Below are positions 8,301 to 14,344 of a DNA stretch of 14,344 bases, one piece after another. Made by a program: the position numbers and the translations under genes. The stretch covers positions 1-14,344 of the forward strand of contig PXAP01000062.1 of assembly GCA_003567115.1 (NCBI GenBank), in the 5' to 3' direction. Below the pieces are notes generated by a model. The model did no database searches. It was not told the origin of the DNA and saw nothing but the letters and a program-made list of their open reading frames with translations. Each line of letters opens with the position of its first letter. Within the stretch, counting starts at the first letter, position 1. This stretch comes from Bacteroidota bacterium. GTDB lineage: Bacteria; Bacteroidota; Bacteroidia; Bacteroidales; PUMT01.

Positions 8301-8538
8301 CCTGATGGTTGCATCTTCTTCCCGGTTGCGTCCGGTGATGATGGCTTCTTTTACCACGATTCTGGGAATGGTGCCCCTTGTAACTGATGATATGTTTGGC
8401 TCCGGGGCTGTAACCATGATGTCGGGCTTATTTTTAGGTTCCCTTATTACGCTTATGATCATGCCGGTTCTATATGCTGTCCTTTACAACGTGGTTCATC
8501 CGCAAAGTAAAAAGGCACAAAAACAACAAAAACCCTAG
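5392..8538 (+). CDS. RND family efflux pump, inner-membrane permease (AcrB-like)
   Basis: A full-length 1048-residue proton-driven RND transporter. It has the usual duplicated plan: membrane helix 1 (10-28), a large periplasmic porter loop (about 35-330), helices 2-6 (about 332-485), a helix near 522-542, a second periplasmic loop (about 545-880), and helices to about 1033. The early signature SKLEDPEVEV (31-40) and VYPGASAYEVE (48-58) are typical. In the helix 4 motif GMLVDNAIVIVDG (396-408), Asp400 corresponds to AcrB Asp407, while the AcrB Asp408 position is Asn401. The relay lysine is Lys948 in LMIKNGVVLIEE. A stretch at about 770-805 looks inserted compared with AcrB. The start at 5392 begins right before helix 1; the stop is followed after 4 bp by the channel gene. 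Substrates cannot be told from sequence. Confidence 0.93.
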   Translation: MTEFVFKNKILFYFFLLVLVVGGIISFMSMSKLEDPEVEVKLALVITVYPGASAYEVEEEVTDIIEEAIQTMGSINRIESRSEADYSEITVELHPTVIGDEIEQKWDILRRRVTGAAARLPAGAEMPMVIDDFGDVFGLFYAMTSDGFSYEEMHDYGQLVKNQLYAIPDVKRVEIYGDRSPAVYIKLKQPVMANLGVHPAEVLGTLRDQNETLYAGYYEAGDERIRMRVGDSFHNTEDIRNLIIHGHERDQVRLSDIAYVERGLEKPYREAMRHNKLPALGIAISMESGGNIIALGERVDDRLAELRADRIPAGIDFEKVFFQPEKVENAISVFMFNLVQSVIIVIVVLMFAMGWRSGLIIGSGLLITILGSLVVLNLLDGTLQRVSLAAFIVAMGMLVDNAIVIVDGILTDLQGGMKKEKALVNTVHKTAWPLLGATLIAIFAFLPTFLSPDTAGVYIRDLFIVLTVSLLLSWFLALTHAPLMADIQFNPERIKKTKDKLYSGRVYKIHKSALNYVLCHKTMALSVVLALLAITVLLFRFVPRTFFPDLTYSQLYIEYNLPAGSRIEAVERDLAEIEEYLLNRPEVIKVTTSLGGTPARYNLVRYVATPSMSYGELIVEFKDAEVLVEKVPEIQNYLSAHYPQAYARVQRYNLMYKEFPVEVMFTGPDPDVLKELTSKAVSIMENEPSAILVTHDWEPASKVKVAQYNQKKARRAGLSRTDVALSLLSSADGLPLGNLYIDNRFIPLILKSTTGKGEPLENHETIPAFRTVPSTDFLDPGLLNRIMTGVIDPAGIFEAVIGTVPLKQAVDEIALEWEEPVVRRYNRVRAMRAQCNPAPGKTADDVRTGILEDIENIELPVGYNMEWKGEYEASSEAQQYLFMYLPHAVVLIIAVLIALFNDYKKPLIIILSLPLAFIGIVPGMLLAGKEFGFVAIVGTLGLMGLMIKNGVVLIEEVGFQIKGGREHLEALMVASSSRLRPVMMASFTTILGMVPLVTDDMFGSGAVTMMSGLFLGSLITLMIMPVLYAVLYNVVHPQSKKAQKQQKP

Positions 8539-8542
8539 CTTT

Positions 8543-9955
8543 ATGAACGGGATACGGAAAAAAACCATTCTTATTTTGTCTCTATTGACTGTGAATACGG
8601 CCTTAATAAACGCACAAGCTGATGTGGTAAAACTCGACCGTCAGAAGTGCCGCCTAATGGCTCTTGATTACTCCAGAAAGTTGCAGCAATCAGAGAATCA
8701 AAAGGAGCAATCCCTTCTGCGTGAAAGGATAGCACGTGCAGCTATGTTTCCTGAATTTTCGGCTTCAGGCCTCTATTTTTATTCTCCCGACGATATGGGA
8801 TATTCATTTGAACCAACTTCATTTCTGGACCTTGATTTTTTGTCTCCGGGAATCATATCTGAAATTCTGTCCGGCCTGGAACTGAATATAGATGATATTT
8901 TGCCCGACTTAAAGCTGAACATCGGACTGGAAGGAGTTACCATGGCCAGCGTGGATATGGAGCAGGCAGTATATATGGGAGGCAGGGTACGTACGGCTAT
9001 AAGAATGGCAGAAACAGGTACTGATATGGCCAACCTGAATATAGAGAGGAACAGGTCAGAAATAATTGCTCTGGCCGACTCAGCATTTTTTCTTTATGTC
9101 TCTGTACGTGAGCAGAAAGAAACCGCTTTGCAATACAAAAGGTTGCTGGATGAGCTGGTTGACAAGATCAAAGATAGTATGGAAGAGGGAATGGCAACGC
9201 GCAATGACCTTCTGAAAGCCATGGTAAGACAAAATGAAGCCATACTGATGGTCCGGAAAGCACGAAGCGGACTGCAACTGGCGCAGATGAACCTGTGCCG
9301 TATTACGGGGTTGCCCCTTGAAACCGAAATTTCAGTGGAAGAGCGACCTGAAGCCGAAGTGACAGACCTTTCCATACTTCTGAAATATGAGGATAATCCG
9401 CAGCAGCGACCCGAATATAAAATGCTGGAGAAAGCTGTTGAGTTGAGTGAATATGAAAAACACATGACCCGTGCGGAGATGTTTCCCCAATTGGGGATAA
9501 GGGCAGGATACAACTACTTTGGAGGATTAGAGATTAACCGGCAGTCTGTCGACGACAGGTATATATCGGTTATGGGCTCAGTAAGAATTCCCATATTTAA
9601 CTGGAATGAAAAAAGAAACCGGCTGTCAAAGGTACGCCTGAAGACAGAAACTGCCGAACTTGAAAAGGAAGATATCGAAAAACTTCTGCAGATGGAAATT
9701 GCCAGGGCGCGCTTGATGCTGGAAGATGCCCTGACCCGCCTGGAACTGACTGAAGTGGCTCTTAAGCATGCCGAAGAAAACCTGGAAACAAGCAGTGACC
9801 GGTTTGATGAAGGAATGGAAACCCTGGTGAATCTGCTGGAAGCCCAGGCGCAATGGCAGGAAGCCTGCAGTGATCACACAGATGCACGGATATCGGTCAG
9901 GCTGAACAAAAATTATTACCTGAAAGCTATCGGCAAGCTGACTGCATATCCTTAA
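8543..9955 (+). CDS. TolC-like outer-membrane efflux channel (OEP family)
   Basis: A 470-residue outer-membrane factor completing the efflux pump. The N-terminus (KKTILILSLLTVNTALINAQA) is a Sec signal peptide, cleaved after Ala24 or Ala26; no lipobox is present. Two related OEP halves follow. Each has long helices and a beta-strand segment: the first at about 65-150 (AAMFPEFSASG, then VYMGGR 143-148), the second at about 310-360 (AEMFPQLGIRAGYNY, then IPIFNWNEKR 349-358). Long helices at 165-250 and 365-450 are of the tunnel-forming type (ATRNDLLKA, ETLVNLLEAQ). A longer reading from an ATG at 8474 would overlap the pump and place 23 charged residues before the signal peptide, so I chose 8543, which leaves a 4 bp gap after the pump stop. 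It is the last gene of the operon. Confidence 0.92.
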   Translation: MNGIRKKTILILSLLTVNTALINAQADVVKLDRQKCRLMALDYSRKLQQSENQKEQSLLRERIARAAMFPEFSASGLYFYSPDDMGYSFEPTSFLDLDFLSPGIISEILSGLELNIDDILPDLKLNIGLEGVTMASVDMEQAVYMGGRVRTAIRMAETGTDMANLNIERNRSEIIALADSAFFLYVSVREQKETALQYKRLLDELVDKIKDSMEEGMATRNDLLKAMVRQNEAILMVRKARSGLQLAQMNLCRITGLPLETEISVEERPEAEVTDLSILLKYEDNPQQRPEYKMLEKAVELSEYEKHMTRAEMFPQLGIRAGYNYFGGLEINRQSVDDRYISVMGSVRIPIFNWNEKRNRLSKVRLKTETAELEKEDIEKLLQMEIARARLMLEDALTRLELTEVALKHAEENLETSSDRFDEGMETLVNLLEAQAQWQEACSDHTDARISVRLNKNYYLKAIGKLTAYP

Positions 9956-10002
9956 TATTGCTGAGGACAAACGGCAGGAGTGGTGCGGGCTGGTCCCCCC
10001 TT

Positions 10003-10041
10003 CCGGTGCAACCTTTTTGGCAGCTCTGCAGGTCACACCGG
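10003..10041. repeat. Imperfect hairpin between convergent genes
   Basis: CCGGTGCAACC (10003-10013) faces GGTCACACCGG (10031-10041) across a 17 nt loop. Read as RNA from the - strand, all 11 positions pair (two as G-U); from the + strand two mismatches interrupt it. It lies in the 104 bp between the ends of the efflux operon and the DUF4168-like gene, where a terminator for one or both would be expected. No U tract follows on either strand, so a classical intrinsic terminator is not shown. Confidence 0.4.
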
Positions 10042-10059
10042 TGGCGAACACCCATATCC

Positions 10060-10545
10060 CTATTCATCCATCTCTTCCATAATTTGGTTGACCCTCATCT
10101 GAAGTTCGGGATCCTGCTGATAAAATGCCATTATTTCCTCATATTTTGCAGGAGTTATTCCTGCATCTTCAATCTCCTCAACAATCTTATCATTATATTC
10201 AAGCTCTATCGCCTGAATGGCCAGGAGCGCAGTTTCAAATGCTTCCATTTCCTCTTCGGTAACTTCAGCATCCACCCCCTTTTGCCTGGCCTCCAGAATC
10301 GTGTTGAATGTTTCCACGGTAAGGCCGTGTTCTTCAATTTCATCAATCATCAGAGCCTGGCTTTCCTGTTGAAGCGGCATTACCTCCAGGGCTGCTTCCA
10401 CAAAATTTTCAAGTTCCTCATCGGAGTAATCCGGAGTTTCCTGAGCCGGCGGTTGCTGCGCGAAGGCGGCTGATGAAACAAACAGGAAAGATAGCATCAA
10501 TAAGCTTAAGCTTCTTAACAGAGAATTTCGATTTTCAAAATACAT
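10060..10545 (-). CDS. Secreted DUF4168-like protein with internal duplication
   Basis: A 161-residue protein with a Sec signal peptide (hydrophobic 14-28, cleavage likely after AFA29). The mature part is highly acidic and helical. Two units line up without gaps over 47 residues: 42-88 (from DEELENFVEAALE to ILEARQ) and 97-143 (from EEEMEAFETALLA to IMAFYQ). They share E-E-x-E-x-F, E-I-E-x-x-G and a T-x(6)-I pattern. The C-terminal QQDPELQMRV resembles DUF4168 proteins, whose function is unknown. It probably resides in the periplasm or outside the cell. The ATG at 10545 starts directly at the signal peptide. It is a single gene, convergent with the efflux operon, 247 bp downstream of the TPR gene, so it likely has its own promoter in 10546-10792, although no good promoter match was found there. 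Confidence 0.78.
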   Translation of the reverse strand: MYFENRNSLLRSLSLLMLSFLFVSSAAFAQQPPAQETPDYSDEELENFVEAALEVMPLQQESQALMIDEIEEHGLTVETFNTILEARQKGVDAEVTEEEMEAFETALLAIQAIELEYNDKIVEEIEDAGITPAKYEEIMAFYQQDPELQMRVNQIMEEMDE

Positions 10546-10695
10546 AATAAAAGTAATTTAATTCAACTTAGTATCTGGTTACTTACCGGAATAGAAACAA
10601 AACCATGCCAATTAAGATATCTGTGTATAAATCTTTGAATTATTGGCAAGTGATGTGTTTTCAGATGTCCGTTACATATACAATTTCTTTTTATG

Positions 10696-10712
10696 TGTGG
10701 AATATTTCCACA
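10696..10712. repeat. 17 bp palindrome in the gap between the TPR and DUF4168-like genes
   Basis: TGTGGAA (10696-10702), TAT, TTCCACA (10706-10712) form a perfect 7 bp inverted repeat. It sits 81 bp after the stop of the TPR gene and 151 bp before the start of the DUF4168-like gene (both - strand). It could be an operator or a weak transcription stop; no run of T follows on the - strand. The remainder of 10546-10792 is A/T-rich and shows nothing else I can support. Confidence 0.4.
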
Positions 10713-10792
10713 TTAACGGAAAGTGCATACGGGATTTTCCGGGCAACCATAGCGGTGAATAATCCGGGAGCAAAAAAGAGGCAGGAATAACA

Positions 10793-13255
10793 TCACTCCT
10801 CCAGAAGGTACCTGAGCTGATCGAGCATTATAGGCACATCGTCATTGTCGATCCCCTGCCTGAGGAGGTGGGGGAGGTCTTCTTCGAAAACTTCAAGGAA
10901 TTCGCCTTCTGTGAAGCCCCTTTCCGGAGCCCGCGCTTCCGGGGCAGCCATTTTTGCAGCTTTGCCGTCAGGTGTGTAGCCGGCTTTCCGGATGGACTTC
11001 CGGTAGCAGTCCAGCGCCTCCTTCCTGTTGCCCAGGCTCCACTGAACATGGCCCATGTTCATGAAATCATGCTTGTTGGGCCGGTCGTCCATCAGCTTCA
11101 ACAAATATTTTTCGGCCTGCTCTTTTTTACCCGTCAAAAACGAGCACCAGGCAATGGGACGCCACACTTTTTTATTGCCGGGCGCCAGGTATTCCACTTT
11201 AAAGTAGCATTTCAGGGCCTCGTCGTACCTTTCCAGTTCAAGCAGGCATTGTCCGATGTTGAGCTGGTTGCCCAGGTTCCCTGATTCGAGTTTTTCGGCC
11301 GCCTTGTAATATTCCAGTGCCTTGTCCGGTTTTTTCAGGTTGCGGTAGCAAAGTGCTATCTTTTTGAGGTTCCATAACTGGTTGACATCATACAATTCAG
11401 CTTTCTTATATTCATCCAGCGCCTTTTCAAAATCACCTGTTTTTTGATGGCACCAGGCAATTTTCTGGTACAGCTCGCCATTTTGTTCCTTCTCCAGTAG
11501 GTAACCGAATATTTCGGCAGCTTCCTTATAATGGTCTTTGGCGAAATTGTATTCCCCTATATTCCGAAGTAATTTCCGGTCTTCTTTCAAAATATCTTCC
11601 AGAGCTGTTTTATTGTGAAAATCGAACCGCCAGTTAAAAATATCTTCAAAATCACCCTTTCGGGGGAAGAGTTTGTAAAACCTGTACAGGTCCTGGATGT
11701 ACTGATTGGAAATAAACTCCTCATTTCGCCCGGGATCCAGCAACTGTTCATCAGCCTGCAGATCTTTCAGCTGCTCCATCTCCGCTTTCATTGCCTGGGT
11801 CATAAACTCAAGGTTCTCTTTTGGCAGCCGCTGAATACTCAGGCAAAAGGAATATTTATCGGAATTGCACAGTATGGGGGCGCGTTCAATAGCTTCCACC
11901 AGCTGTTTTATGGTCTGGTCGGTTACGTTCAGTGTCTGGGCTATGTCGGGGTTTTCAGGAAAGAACGGCATAAACCAGTTGCTCATCTCACTGAAAAAGG
12001 GGAATGATTTCAGCATCGAAAAAGAGCCCATAAACACATCTGAGCCTTTCATCTGCATTTCCGAAAACTCTTCCATTTTATTCAGCAATTCCGGCTTATC
12101 TTTGAAAATTTCCTCCCACTCCGGGTTTTTGTCCTCTGAGAGTCCCTCTTCCATCAGACTGTCGAGGTTGATCTTGTTTTTCAGGTTAGGGCTTATTTTG
12201 ATCATTTCAGGAAGGATCTCGTCCCTGATCCTTTGCTGCAGCTTTTCGGTCTCCTTGCTCCTGATAAACTGGATTATGATATTTTCAAGATTGCGTCTGA
12301 ACTGCGGATTTTCGTTCAGGATTTTAAGTCTCCCGGTAATGGCCGGGTAGAAAGGCATCCGGTAATCGTATTTATAAAGGTTGATAAGCAGTCCCGCCAG
12401 AGCCCGCTGGTTAATTCCGGCCTCCCGGGAATCATAGGCATTGAAGAGAAGGTTGAATTTTTCCGGATCAAAATAACGCCGGAGACTAAGCATCAGAGCC
12501 GTAACCATAAACGATCTGTAGGAAACAGGCAATACCGGACTAAGTAAAAATTTGCGCCAGTGTTTTGCTTCTTCTGATGTCAGTCTGTCACTAAACCAGA
12601 TATGGTAGAAGAACCTGTTCATTTTTTGACGTTGTTCTTCATCAGTTTCCGCAGTAGCTTCTGCATCAGAATGAGCTGTATCACCGGGAGGGGTTTTCTC
12701 ATAGGCCGGCTCATCTGCCCGTGTATATGTTTCATCTGCAGCAGAAGCCGGCTCAGCTGTATGTGAAGCTGTTTCATCTGGTGCAGAATCCTTTTCATCT
12801 TTTTCAGAAGCTGCCTTATCTTCTGCCTTGCCTGACTGTGGGGCCTTAATATCTGCCTGCGATGATTCCCCTGCCCGGAGGTAATAATTTTCCAGTGCCG
12901 TAAGGTAAGTCCCCGGCCCGGTAATGAACGAATCCCTGAAAGATCTTTTTTTCTCGTACTCTATTGAGGGGGAAAACCTCATGCGGAGAGCTTCCTTTAC
13001 TTTGTCGGCCAGTTCGAAAACCGAAACAATCAGCTTCAGGTAAACTTTTTGCCTTTCAGGGTCAAGGACACCTTCTACCGTGTATTTAAGCATAAACTGG
13101 TAGGTCTCCTCCAGGTTTTTGTATTCGTCATAGTATATTCCCAGACCATTATCCGAAATGAGTTTACCCAGAAGGTCAAATGCCGGTTTCAGTCTCCGCG
13201 CGGCCAGACTGCTGTAAATTTCAACGTATTTTTTTTTGAGTTCCTTATCGGTCAT
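10793..13255 (-). CDS. Large cytoplasmic TPR-repeat protein
   Basis: An 820-residue protein with no signal peptide or membrane helix. The C-terminal part (about residues 560-760) is a run of five or six tetratricopeptide repeats, for example ELYQKIAWCHQKTGDFEKAL and ALCYRNLKKPDKALEYYKAA, which normally form a superhelical scaffold for protein partners. The N-terminal 130 residues are helical and charged. An acidic, Ala/Glu/Asp/Thr-rich linker (about 129-207) separates them from a helical middle region (about 210-560) I do not recognise. A start at 13300 would add 15 residues; I prefer MTDKELKKKY at 13255 because it begins where the soluble helical protein begins and has an A/T-rich lead. The protein ends in a leucine-rich acidic tail (DQLRYLLEE). 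Partner and process are unknown. The gene stands alone, between a repeat array upstream and an A/T-rich gap downstream. Confidence 0.82.
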   Translation of the reverse strand: MTDKELKKKYVEIYSSLAARRLKPAFDLLGKLISDNGLGIYYDEYKNLEETYQFMLKYTVEGVLDPERQKVYLKLIVSVFELADKVKEALRMRFSPSIEYEKKRSFRDSFITGPGTYLTALENYYLRAGESSQADIKAPQSGKAEDKAASEKDEKDSAPDETASHTAEPASAADETYTRADEPAYEKTPPGDTAHSDAEATAETDEEQRQKMNRFFYHIWFSDRLTSEEAKHWRKFLLSPVLPVSYRSFMVTALMLSLRRYFDPEKFNLLFNAYDSREAGINQRALAGLLINLYKYDYRMPFYPAITGRLKILNENPQFRRNLENIIIQFIRSKETEKLQQRIRDEILPEMIKISPNLKNKINLDSLMEEGLSEDKNPEWEEIFKDKPELLNKMEEFSEMQMKGSDVFMGSFSMLKSFPFFSEMSNWFMPFFPENPDIAQTLNVTDQTIKQLVEAIERAPILCNSDKYSFCLSIQRLPKENLEFMTQAMKAEMEQLKDLQADEQLLDPGRNEEFISNQYIQDLYRFYKLFPRKGDFEDIFNWRFDFHNKTALEDILKEDRKLLRNIGEYNFAKDHYKEAAEIFGYLLEKEQNGELYQKIAWCHQKTGDFEKALDEYKKAELYDVNQLWNLKKIALCYRNLKKPDKALEYYKAAEKLESGNLGNQLNIGQCLLELERYDEALKCYFKVEYLAPGNKKVWRPIAWCSFLTGKKEQAEKYLLKLMDDRPNKHDFMNMGHVQWSLGNRKEALDCYRKSIRKAGYTPDGKAAKMAAPEARAPERGFTEGEFLEVFEEDLPHLLRQGIDNDDVPIMLDQLRYLLEE

Positions 13256-13302
13256 AATTATATATCTTTTTCTAAAGGCAGATGATAACAAAACGTGCAT
13301 CT

Positions 13303-13336
13303 GTACTTTAAAAGTACCCGCCTCCTGCTATTCAAA
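13303..13336 (-). promoter_or_regulatory. Candidate Bacteroidota-type promoter of the TPR gene, overlapping a palindrome
   Basis: Read on the - strand, TTTG (13336-13333) and TACTTTTA (13316-13309) resemble the Bacteroidota -33 (TTTG) and -7 (TAnnTTTG) elements, with 16 bp between them, slightly short. The -7 element lies inside a perfect palindrome, GTACTTT-A-AAAGTAC (13303-13317), which could be an operator. Transcription would begin about 45 bp ahead of the start codon at 13255. Confidence 0.33.
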
Positions 13337-13408
13337 AGTAGGTTAAAATATAAACATATCAAAAACCGAACCAGGCGATACCGGATGACGGAACCTTCGT
13401 TTTCAGCT

Positions 13409-13530
13409 TGACGTTTTGTTCCCCGGAAGGGACTGTCTGTTGGCATTTTATTCCACGGAAGGGACTGTCTGCTGACTTTTTGTTCCCCGGAAGGGAATGT
13501 CTGCTGACGTTTTCTTTCCCGGAAGGGATA
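13409..13530. repeat. Tandem array of a 32 bp unit, about 3.8 copies
   Basis: Copies lie at 13409-13440, 13441-13472, 13473-13504 and, partial, 13505-13530. Each starts TGACGTTTT or a close variant (TGGCATTTT, TGACTTTTT), has the core TTCCCCGGAAGGGA or a one- or two-base variant, and ends CTGTCTGC/T. There are no gaps and no spacers, so it is not CRISPR. The core holds two overlapping inverted repeats (TTCC/GGAA and TCCC/GGGA); the last copy reads TCCC-GGAA-GGGA. The array begins 6 bp beyond the stop of the dehydratase-activase-type gene and ends about 70 bp upstream of the TPR gene promoter candidate. It could be part of the former's 3' end or a set of evenly spaced protein sites for the latter. 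Confidence 0.9.
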
Positions 13531-13536
13531 CAGTAA

Positions 13537-14344
13537 TTACTGAGAGTTATTTCGCTTCCCGAACTTCAGATAGGGGATAATATCTTCATTTTTAAGCCCC
13601 GTGGTGCCGTCATATTCGATGGTTACCACCGGGATGCTTGTTATTTCTTCAATTCGCGTGGTCATTGCTTCGGTAATCAGTGACGGACAGCAATAGGAAG
13701 GATTGGCCTGGATAAACAGGGCGATGTCGGGATACTGCTGAATCAGGGCGTGAATTTTTAGTATATTTTCCAGTGATTCGCCGGTATGTAAAAGATTAAG
13801 GCCGAATTTGTCCAGCCAGTTTTTACGGTTAATGCGATCCCCGTTCATTGGGGTTCCCATTAGCCGGGAGAACAAAGGGTTGTACTTTTCTTCGACAAGC
13901 GGGATTAAAGATTTCAGAAACCTCATTTTTGCATATTCGAGATACCGGCCTTCTTTAAATATTCTGTCTGTTATAGTACCCGCAATTATTTTCAGATATT
14001 CGCTATAGGGCGTTATAATCACTTCTCCGCCGTTATCTTCTATTGTTTTTATGAGATTCTGGTTCATCAGATCGTTGTCCCTTACATACAGATCACCGAA
14101 TATAGCGACCTTCGGCCGGTCAGCGTATTCAGTTTCAATGGCTTCAAAATCATGTATGATCTGTTGGAGGGCTTTATCTTTGGACTTTCCGTTTTTAAAT
14201 ACATTATATAAGGTTTCATAAGTATTGTCAATGACTGCGTTCGTGGCACCATGATTTTTTTCATATGGCCGTATTTTGCAACCTATTTTCCGGATGTATC
14301 CTCCGAACATATAAGCCAGGTATGCATTGATTGCTGTCTGCAGC
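13537..14344 (-). CDS. 2-hydroxyacyl-CoA dehydratase/activase-related protein, C-terminal part (cut by window edge)
   Basis: The visible 268 or so residues match the C-terminal region of HgdB-like/DUF2229-type proteins related to 2-hydroxyacyl-CoA dehydratases and their activases. Such proteins bind an Fe-S cluster and work in radical-based, ATP-driven dehydration in anaerobes. Seen here, numbering from the ATG at 14310: RPYE (14-17), FGDLYVRDND (71-80), NPSYCCPSLITEAM (203-216) with candidate cluster cysteines Cys207 and Cys208, and the terminal IEYDGTTGLKNE (231-242). The frame has no stop upstream of that ATG; it stays open to the window end (reading ...INAYLAYMFGGY), so the true start lies outside. 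The N-terminal part, which could include an ATPase (ASKHA) domain, cannot be seen. Family membership is likely; the actual substrate, or even whether it is a dehydratase component, is open. Confidence 0.75.
   Translation of the reverse strand, partial: LQTAINAYLAYMFGGYIRKIGCKIRPYEKNHGATNAVIDNTYETLYNVFKNGKSKDKALQQIIHDFEAIETEYADRPKVAIFGDLYVRDNDLMNQNLIKTIEDNGGEVIITPYSEYLKIIAGTITDRIFKEGRYLEYAKMRFLKSLIPLVEEKYNPLFSRLMGTPMNGDRINRKNWLDKFGLNLLHTGESLENILKIHALIQQYPDIALFIQANPSYCCPSLITEAMTTRIEEITSIPVVTIEYDGTTGLKNEDIIPYLKFGKRNNSQ

Noticed and set aside
8474..8542. Earlier in-frame ATG for the TolC-like gene
   Set aside because: It overlaps the end of the pump gene and would put a charged segment in front of a clear signal peptide; the ATG at 8543 starts directly at that signal.
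9958..10473. 171-codon + strand ORF opposite the DUF4168-like gene
   Set aside because: It is antisense to a gene with a clear signal peptide and family-like repeats; its own product is Phe/His/Leu-rich with no recognisable domain.
10605..10790. 61-codon + strand ORF in the gap before the TPR gene end
   Set aside because: No recognisable domain, no ribosome binding site, and it covers a palindrome in A/T-rich intergenic DNA; likely chance.
13256..13300. Earlier in-frame ATG for the TPR gene
   Set aside because: The 15 extra residues do not resemble the soluble protein that follows, and the best promoter candidate would leave almost no leader; not fully excluded.
13409..13530. CRISPR array
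   Set aside because: The units follow each other without spacers and no cas gene is present.

Overview
The window looks like a chromosomal piece from a member of the Bacteroidota, probably an anaerobic or facultative lineage of the Bacteroidales/Marinilabiliales type. The reasons are moderate GC, start codons preceded by A/T-rich sequence rather than strong Shine-Dalgarno sites, an efflux operon of typical Bacteroidota layout, a DUF4168-like secreted protein, and two families common in anaerobes (an AmmeMemoRadiSam radical SAM enzyme and a 2-hydroxyacyl-CoA dehydratase activase-type protein). The lineage is an inference from gene content and style. No rRNA, tRNA, transposase, integrase or CRISPR array was found.

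Left part (1-3928, + strand): a radical SAM enzyme of the AmrS/PflA-like family with an N-terminal twin-arginine-type signal is followed 99 bp later by a large membrane protein. That protein is a spermidine-synthase-like methyltransferase-fold domain between two blocks of membrane helices. The two catalytic aspartates of true aminopropyltransferases appear replaced (Ala345, Gly414). A nested palindromic hairpin lies between the two genes. Together they could form a membrane-associated radical chemistry/SAM-fold pair of unknown function, and this is the least explained part of the window.

A 328 bp gap (3929-4256) holds a strong hairpin and a G/C-richer block that may be a dispersed intergenic element.

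Middle (4257-9955, + strand): a complete tripartite RND efflux operon. It has a lipoprotein periplasmic adaptor, an inner-membrane RND pump and a TolC-like outer-membrane channel. A 10-codon leader ORF ends inside the start codon of the pump gene. No dedicated regulator is present in the window.

Right part (10060-14344, all - strand): a small secreted DUF4168-like protein with an internal duplication, an 820-residue cytoplasmic TPR protein with an acidic low-complexity linker, and the C-terminal part of a 2-hydroxyacyl-CoA dehydratase/activase-related protein cut by the window edge. Between the last two is a tandem array of about 3.8 copies of a 32 bp unit, each carrying a small inverted repeat. 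The efflux operon and the right-hand genes converge at 9956-10059, where there is an imperfect hairpin.
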